DNA of 9,290 nucleotides from SVTX01 sp045132775. GTDB lineage: Bacteria; Bacillota; Clostridia; Oscillospirales; CAG-272. Made by a program: the position numbers and the translations under genes. The stretch covers positions 1 to 9,290 of the forward strand of contig JBGUSX010000046.1 of NCBI GenBank assembly GCA_045132775.1. Reading direction: 5' to 3'. Below are positions 5,243-9,290 of this stretch, piece after piece. The first letter of the stretch is position 1, and each line of letters begins with the position of its first letter. The notes beneath the pieces were generated by a model. The model had not been told where the DNA came from, made no database searches, and saw nothing but the letters and a program-made list of their open reading frames with translations.

Positions 5243-7867
5243 ATGGCAAAGAAGTATTGTTACCTCTTTACAGAAGGTAATGCAAACATGCGTGAGATCC
5301 TCGGCGGTAAGGGCGCGAACCTCGCTGAAATGACCAATATTGGTCTCCCCGTTCCCCAGGGCTTCACCATTTCCACAGAGGCTTGCACTCAGTATTATGA
5401 GGACGGCAGACAGATTAACGACGAGATCATGGCTGAGATCATGGAGTACATCGTTAAGATGGAAGGCGTTACAGGCAAGAAGTTCGGCGACCTCGAGAAT
5501 CCTCTTCTCGTTTCGGTTCGTTCGGGCGCACGTGCATCCATGCCCGGTATGATGGACACCATCCTCAACCTCGGTCTTAACGAAGAGGTCGTTGAGGTTA
5601 TGGCTAAGAAGTCCGGCAACGCTCGTTGGGCATACGACTGCTACCGTAGATTTATCCAGATGTACTCCGACGTCGTTATGGAGGTCGGTAAGAAGTACTT
5701 TGAGGAGCTCATCGATAAGATGAAGGAAGAAAAGGGTGTTAAGCTCGACGTTGAGCTTACTGCTGACGATCTTAAGGAGCTTGCTAACCAGTTCAAGGCT
5801 GAGTACAAGGCTAAGATCGGCGCTGACTTCCCCTCCGATCCTAAGGAGCAGCTCATCGGAGCTGTTAAGGCAGTATTCCGCAGCTGGGATAACCCCAGAG
5901 CTAACGTTTACCGCCGCGACAACGATATTCCCTACAGCTGGGGTACCGCTGTAAACGTTCAGGCAATGGCATTCGGTAACATGGGTGAGAACTGCGGAAC
6001 CGGTGTTGCGTTCACTCGTGACCCCGCTACCGGTGAGAAGAAGCTCATGGGTGAGTTCCTTACCAACGCTCAGGGTGAGGACGTCGTTGCAGGTGTTCGT
6101 ACACCTATGCCTATTCAGGAAATGGCTAACAAGTTCCCCGCAGCCTTCGAGCAGTTCGTTAAGGTTTGCGAGATCCTTGAGAACCACTACCACGATATGC
6201 AGGACATGGAGTTCACTATCGAGAACGAGAAGCTCTACATGCTCCAGACCAGAAACGGAAAGCGTACTGCTCCCGCAGCTCTCCAGATCGCTGTTGACCT
6301 CGTAGCAGAGGGACACAAGACCAAGGAAGAGGCCGTTCTTATGATCGACCCCAGAAACCTTGACACTCTTCTCCATCCCCAGTTCGACGCAAAGGCTCTC
6401 AAGGCTGCTACTCCTATGGGTAAGGGTCTTGGCGCATCTCCCGGTGCGGCTTGCGGTCAGATCGTCTTCTCCGCTGAGGACGCTGAGGCTTGGAAGGCAG
6501 CTGGCAAGAAGGTCGTTCTTGTAAGACTTGAGACATCCCCCGAGGATATCACAGGTATGAAGGCGGCTCAGGGTATCCTCACCGTTCGCGGCGGTATGAC
6601 CTCTCACGCAGCAGTTGTTGCTCGCGGTATGGGTAAGTGCTGCGTTTCCGGTTGCGGCGATATCAAGATGGACGAGGAGAACAAGAAGTTCGAGCTCGCA
6701 GGTAAGACATTCGTTGAAGGCGATTACATCTCCATCGACGGTTCTACAGGTAATATTTACGACGGTCTCATTCCTACAGTTGACGCTGAGATCTCCGGTA
6801 ACTTCGGTACCATCATGGGCTGGGCTGACGAGTTCCGTACCCTTAAGGTAAGAACTAACGCAGATACTCCCGCTGATGCTAAGAAGGCAAGAGAGCTTGG
6901 TGCTGAGGGTATCGGTCTTTGCCGTACCGAGCACATGTTCTTCGAGGCAGACAGAATCGCGGCTTTCCGTGAGATGATCTGCTCCGACACAGCTGCAGAG
7001 AGAGAAGTTGCTCTTGAGAAGATCCTTCCCTATCAGCAGTCTGACTTCGAGAAGATCTACGAGGCTCTTGAGGGATGCCCCGTTTGTATCAGATTCCTTG
7101 ACCCCCCGCTCCACGAGTTCGTTCCCACGACCGAGGAAGACATCGCTACCCTCGCTAAAGCACAGGGCAAGAGCGTTGAGGACATCAAGGCTATCATTTC
7201 CTCTCTCCACGAGTTCAACCCCATGATGGGTCACCGTGGATGCCGTCTTGCAGTAACTTACCCCGAGATCGCAGCAATGCAGACAAAGGCAGTTATCCGC
7301 GCGGCTATCAACGTTCAGAAGAATCATCCCGAATGGAACATGGTTCCCGAGATCATGATTCCTCTCGTTGGCGACGTTAAGGAGCTTAAGTACGTTAAGG
7401 CTGTTGTCGTTGCAACCGCTGACGCTGAGATCGCAGCTGCAGGTGCTTCCCTCAAGTACGAGGTTGGTACCATGATCGAGATCCCGAGAGCTTGTCTCAC
7501 TGCTGATGAGATCGCTAAGAACGCAGACTTCTTCTGCTTCGGTACTAACGACCTTACACAGATGACATACGGCTTCTCCAGAGACGATGCAGGTAAGTTC
7601 CTTGGCGCTTACTACGACGCTAAGATCTTCGAGAACGATCCCTTCGCTAAGCTCGACACCACCGGTGTTGGTAAGCTCATGAATATGGCAGTAACCCTCG
7701 GCAGACCCGCAAACTCTCACCTCCACGTAGGTATCTGCGGTGAGCACGGCGGTGACCCCACATCCGTTGAGTTCTGTCACCAGATCGGCCTTGACTACGT
7801 ATCCTGCTCTCCCTTCAGAGTACCGATCGCACGTCTTGCAGCAGCTCAGGCAGCTATCAAGGGCTAA
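5243..7867 (+). CDS. ppdK: Pyruvate, phosphate dikinase
   Basis: The enzyme interconverts pyruvate + ATP + phosphate with phosphoenolpyruvate + AMP + PPi. In anaerobes it serves PPi-linked glycolysis or gluconeogenesis in the cytoplasm. The 874-residue product equals the length of the C. symbiosum enzyme. The N-terminal ATP-grasp region shows GGKGANLAEM (21-30) and SVRSGARASMPGMMDT (91-106). The swivelling phosphohistidine domain shows GGMTSHAAVVARGMG with His455 as the phosphocarrier and Thr453 beside it. The C-terminal PEP/pyruvate barrel shows GLCRTEHMFF (558-567), MIEIPRA (744-750), FGTNDLTQMTYGFSRDD (766-782) and GICGEHGGDP with the acid/base Cys832. No key residue is missing. Codon use differs sharply from mfd: Lys is mostly AAG, Ala is mostly GCT/GCA, and TTA, CTA and TCA are absent throughout, which points to very high expression. 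It has its own promoter, leader hairpin and terminator, so it is probably monocistronic. Confidence 0.98.
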   Translation: MAKKYCYLFTEGNANMREILGGKGANLAEMTNIGLPVPQGFTISTEACTQYYEDGRQINDEIMAEIMEYIVKMEGVTGKKFGDLENPLLVSVRSGARASMPGMMDTILNLGLNEEVVEVMAKKSGNARWAYDCYRRFIQMYSDVVMEVGKKYFEELIDKMKEEKGVKLDVELTADDLKELANQFKAEYKAKIGADFPSDPKEQLIGAVKAVFRSWDNPRANVYRRDNDIPYSWGTAVNVQAMAFGNMGENCGTGVAFTRDPATGEKKLMGEFLTNAQGEDVVAGVRTPMPIQEMANKFPAAFEQFVKVCEILENHYHDMQDMEFTIENEKLYMLQTRNGKRTAPAALQIAVDLVAEGHKTKEEAVLMIDPRNLDTLLHPQFDAKALKAATPMGKGLGASPGAACGQIVFSAEDAEAWKAAGKKVVLVRLETSPEDITGMKAAQGILTVRGGMTSHAAVVARGMGKCCVSGCGDIKMDEENKKFELAGKTFVEGDYISIDGSTGNIYDGLIPTVDAEISGNFGTIMGWADEFRTLKVRTNADTPADAKKARELGAEGIGLCRTEHMFFEADRIAAFREMICSDTAAEREVALEKILPYQQSDFEKIYEALEGCPVCIRFLDPPLHEFVPTTEEDIATLAKAQGKSVEDIKAIISSLHEFNPMMGHRGCRLAVTYPEIAAMQTKAVIRAAINVQKNHPEWNMVPEIMIPLVGDVKELKYVKAVVVATADAEIAAAGASLKYEVGTMIEIPRACLTADEIAKNADFFCFGTNDLTQMTYGFSRDDAGKFLGAYYDAKIFENDPFAKLDTTGVGKLMNMAVTLGRPANSHLHVGICGEHGGDPTSVEFCHQIGLDYVSCSPFRVPIARLAAAQAAIKG

Positions 7868-7889
7868 TTTAAAGCTAAATTTTAAAATT

Positions 7890-7923
7890 GACCTTGCAGA
7901 TTTTTTCTGCAAGGTCTTTTTTT
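7890..7923 (+). terminator. Intrinsic terminator of ppdK
   Basis: GACCTTGCAGA (7890-7900) and TCTGCAAGGTC (7906-7916) form a perfect 11-bp stem with a TTTTT loop, followed by seven T residues (7917-7923), 22 nt after the ppdK stop codon. On the minus strand the stem is followed by a moderately T-rich stretch, so it may also end transcripts of the convergent ATPase gene, whose stop lies 35 bp away. Confidence 0.95.
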
Positions 7924-7958
7924 GATTTGTTTCGGGGTTGTTTAAGATTTCTATATCC

Positions 7959-9032
7959 TTATATCAAGATATCAAGCTCGGAAAAGCGTTTCCAGTCCAT
8001 TGCTTTGCCGTATATATCTTCGAGGAGGAAGTGATATATCTTTGCTTTGGAGAGTGCATGGATCGCTCCGTCGAGCGAGCTTTGGGCAAGTCTTGCGGTA
8101 TAGCGCAGCTCGCTTCTAATGTCGCGGAGGGCTTCTATATCAACAAATCGTTTAGAATTCAACATTATTGTGTTATTTTCGAGCGTTTTTGTATCGTTGA
8201 TAGGGGGATTATCGTTATTATGATCAATTACGAAGGCGATTTGATCGTCCTCAAGATAAATACCGTCCACGTGTTCGGGGGTGACGGGATCAAAGGAGAT
8301 GCGCGCGGAAACGTCGCGGTCGTTAAATGCCGCGAAGAGCTCGGCAAGTAGGATATGCTCAACGCCGTAGAATTTTTTTATGAGATATTTTTTCTTTGCG
8401 TTTTTCTCAAAGGTGTCAAGTCTTACACGTCCGTTCATTGAGACCGAGTCTGTTATTGCGGGCAGGTATCTCATTTTTCCCGTGGGGTAGCTTTCAGCGA
8501 TGCGACGCACCGATGCTCGCATTTTTTCTATCTGCAGTACATCTGAAATGAGTCCGTCTCTCACCGCGCGCAGATTACCGACCGAGCGCAAAAAGGTATA
8601 TGCGCTTTTGTATTCCGCGCTCTTTCTCTCCGAGAGGGCGATTATTTCGTTTTTTTGTTTGCGGAGCAGCTCTCCGTCCCAAAATTCACCGAGGTTGATT
8701 ATCTCCTCGCGGGCTCCCGGGAATCTCGGCTCACAGGTGTGGGGGGCGGTGCCGTCGAGGATGCCCGTGATCCTGTTTTCACCGTGAATAAGGACACCGT
8801 CGAGAGAATTCGGGTCTGAGGAGCAATAGTAATATTCGCATTTTAGTCCTTTCGATTCGGCTCTGTGTGCGTATCTTTTCATCAGCGAGCTTTTTCCCGT
8901 TCCCGGCCCTCCTTTGATTATGTAGATGAGGTCGGCACGGGCGAAGACCTCGGGGTAATAATTTTTGAAGCCTTGAGACGAGTTCGATGCGGCAAAATAT
9001 CTGTGTTGCATTTGATTGTATTGTCCTTTCAT
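7959..9032 (-). CDS. P-loop ATPase, PRK06851-like, with degenerate second domain
   Basis: This is a predicted cytoplasmic nucleotide-binding protein of 357 residues whose cellular role I do not know. A clear Walker A, GGPGTGKSS (41-49), follows a hydrophobic strand (LIYIIK). CSSDPNSLDGVLI (70-82) and GILDGTAPHTCEP (90-102) follow, a layout I recall from the uncharacterised Firmicute family PRK06851. A charged, helix-rich segment spans about 118-185. The C-terminal part (216-271) aligns almost without gaps to the first ATPase unit (37-94), including LDGVLI versus VDGIYL, but Walker A is replaced by KFYGVEHIL. The protein thus looks like a tandem duplication with one dead site. There is no signal peptide or membrane segment. 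The start is uncertain: ATG at 9032 has a weak site, while ATG at 9011 (MQHRYFAAS, 350 residues) has AAAGGA 12 nt upstream and a possible -10 (TAAAAT, 9048-9053). It is convergent with ppdK and appears to stand alone. Confidence 0.8.
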   Translation of the reverse strand: MKGQYNQMQHRYFAASNSSQGFKNYYPEVFARADLIYIIKGGPGTGKSSLMKRYAHRAESKGLKCEYYYCSSDPNSLDGVLIHGENRITGILDGTAPHTCEPRFPGAREEIINLGEFWDGELLRKQKNEIIALSERKSAEYKSAYTFLRSVGNLRAVRDGLISDVLQIEKMRASVRRIAESYPTGKMRYLPAITDSVSMNGRVRLDTFEKNAKKKYLIKKFYGVEHILLAELFAAFNDRDVSARISFDPVTPEHVDGIYLEDDQIAFVIDHNNDNPPINDTKTLENNTIMLNSKRFVDIEALRDIRSELRYTARLAQSSLDGAIHALSKAKIYHFLLEDIYGKAMDWKRFSELDILI

Positions 9033-9095
9033 AAACGTTTTCTCTATATTTTATGCAAGGACAAAGGGAGAGTTGAAAAATCCAAACGAGATATT

Positions 9096-9125
9096 GACCG
9101 TTTTATAAATTGCAATTTAACGGTC
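9096..9125. repeat. Inverted repeat containing the 14-nt palindrome
   Basis: GACCGTT (9096-9102) and AACGGTC (9119-9125) are exact inverted arms. Inside them TAAATTGCAATTTA (9106-9119) is a perfect palindrome, so the structure could form a 13-bp stem with one 4-nt bulge or a smaller core. The same core lies at 4251-4264. It is about 65 bp upstream of the ATPase start and could be an operator or, more likely, a repeat edge. Confidence 0.55.
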
Positions 9126-9132
9126 TGATAAG

Positions 9133-9170
9133 CCTTCCCCAGCGGGGAAGGTGGACCACGAAGTGGTGGA
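9133..9170. repeat. Double-hairpin intergenic repeat
   Basis: CCTTCCCC (9133-9140) pairs with GGGGAAGG (9144-9151) around AGC, and ACCAC (9155-9159) pairs with GTGGT (9163-9167) around GAA. The following GGATGAGGAGG word completes a pattern that I recall as a very abundant intergenic repeat in Faecalibacterium and relatives. The rest of 9171-9290 holds a 6-bp stem CCTTGT/ACAAGG (9234-9239, 9243-9248) and no gene that I can support. Confidence 0.6.
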
Positions 9171-9290
9171 TGAGGAGGTCGCCCTTTTGTGGTTTTCACG
9201 TCTTTTGTGAGCCTTGTTTCGTTGCGGAAGAATCCTTGTGCTACAAGGCAAAATCCACACAACTCCCGTGAAATACACCCTAATGGCGCC

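Noticed and set aside
5225..7912. 895-codon open frame antisense to ppdK
   Set aside because: It is codon-aligned with ppdK, begins with TTG inside the terminator stem, has no ribosome binding site or recognisable domain, and is explained by the absence of TTA, CTA and TCA codons in ppdK.
9044..9262. 72-codon minus-strand frame running through the repeat island
   Set aside because: It translates the repeat hairpins (PPHPPLRGPP-like peptide), has no ribosome binding site, and matches a known type of spurious annotation over intergenic repeats.

Overview
The window looks like an ordinary chromosomal segment from an anaerobic gut-type Firmicute of class Clostridia, probably near the Oscillospiraceae. 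The evidence is a pyruvate phosphate dikinase colinear with the 874-residue Clostridium symbiosum enzyme, the Firmicute gene order pth-mfd, AGGAGG-type ribosome binding sites, and many hairpin-forming intergenic repeats. No rRNA, tRNA, CRISPR array, transposase or phage gene was seen.

Layout. Positions 1-189 hold repeat remnants. Positions 190-3801 (minus) encode Mfd, the transcription-repair coupling factor. Positions 3802-4261 hold no gene but are packed with about ten short perfect hairpins. Positions 4262-4900 (minus) encode peptidyl-tRNA hydrolase. Positions 4901-5242 are a divergent regulatory region: a perfect-consensus sigma-A promoter fires left into pth, and an extended -10 promoter fires right into ppdK. 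Positions 5243-7867 (plus) encode pyruvate phosphate dikinase, followed by a strong intrinsic terminator at 7890-7923. Positions 7959-9032 (minus) encode a P-loop ATPase of uncharacterised role. Positions 9033-9290 hold more repeat-like sequence.

How the genes relate. pth and mfd lie in the same order and orientation as in Bacillus and may share the pth promoter. Here they are separated by 460 bp of repeats rather than by the small gene fin found in Bacillus. Pth recycles peptidyl-tRNA and Mfd rescues RNA polymerase stalled at lesions, so both are housekeeping functions. ppdK is a separate, probably very highly expressed central-metabolism gene (PEP/pyruvate interconversion using AMP and PPi). 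Its codon bias is so strong that the opposite strand is open across the whole gene. The ATPase is convergent with ppdK and has no visible functional link to its neighbours.

I see no convincing new multi-gene system. The observations most worth a second look are: the ATPase appears to be an internal duplication whose second copy has lost its P-loop; related repeat arms flank mfd in inverted orientation; a 14-nt palindrome recurs at two repeat edges; and the repeat mosaic sits inside what is normally a compact operon.
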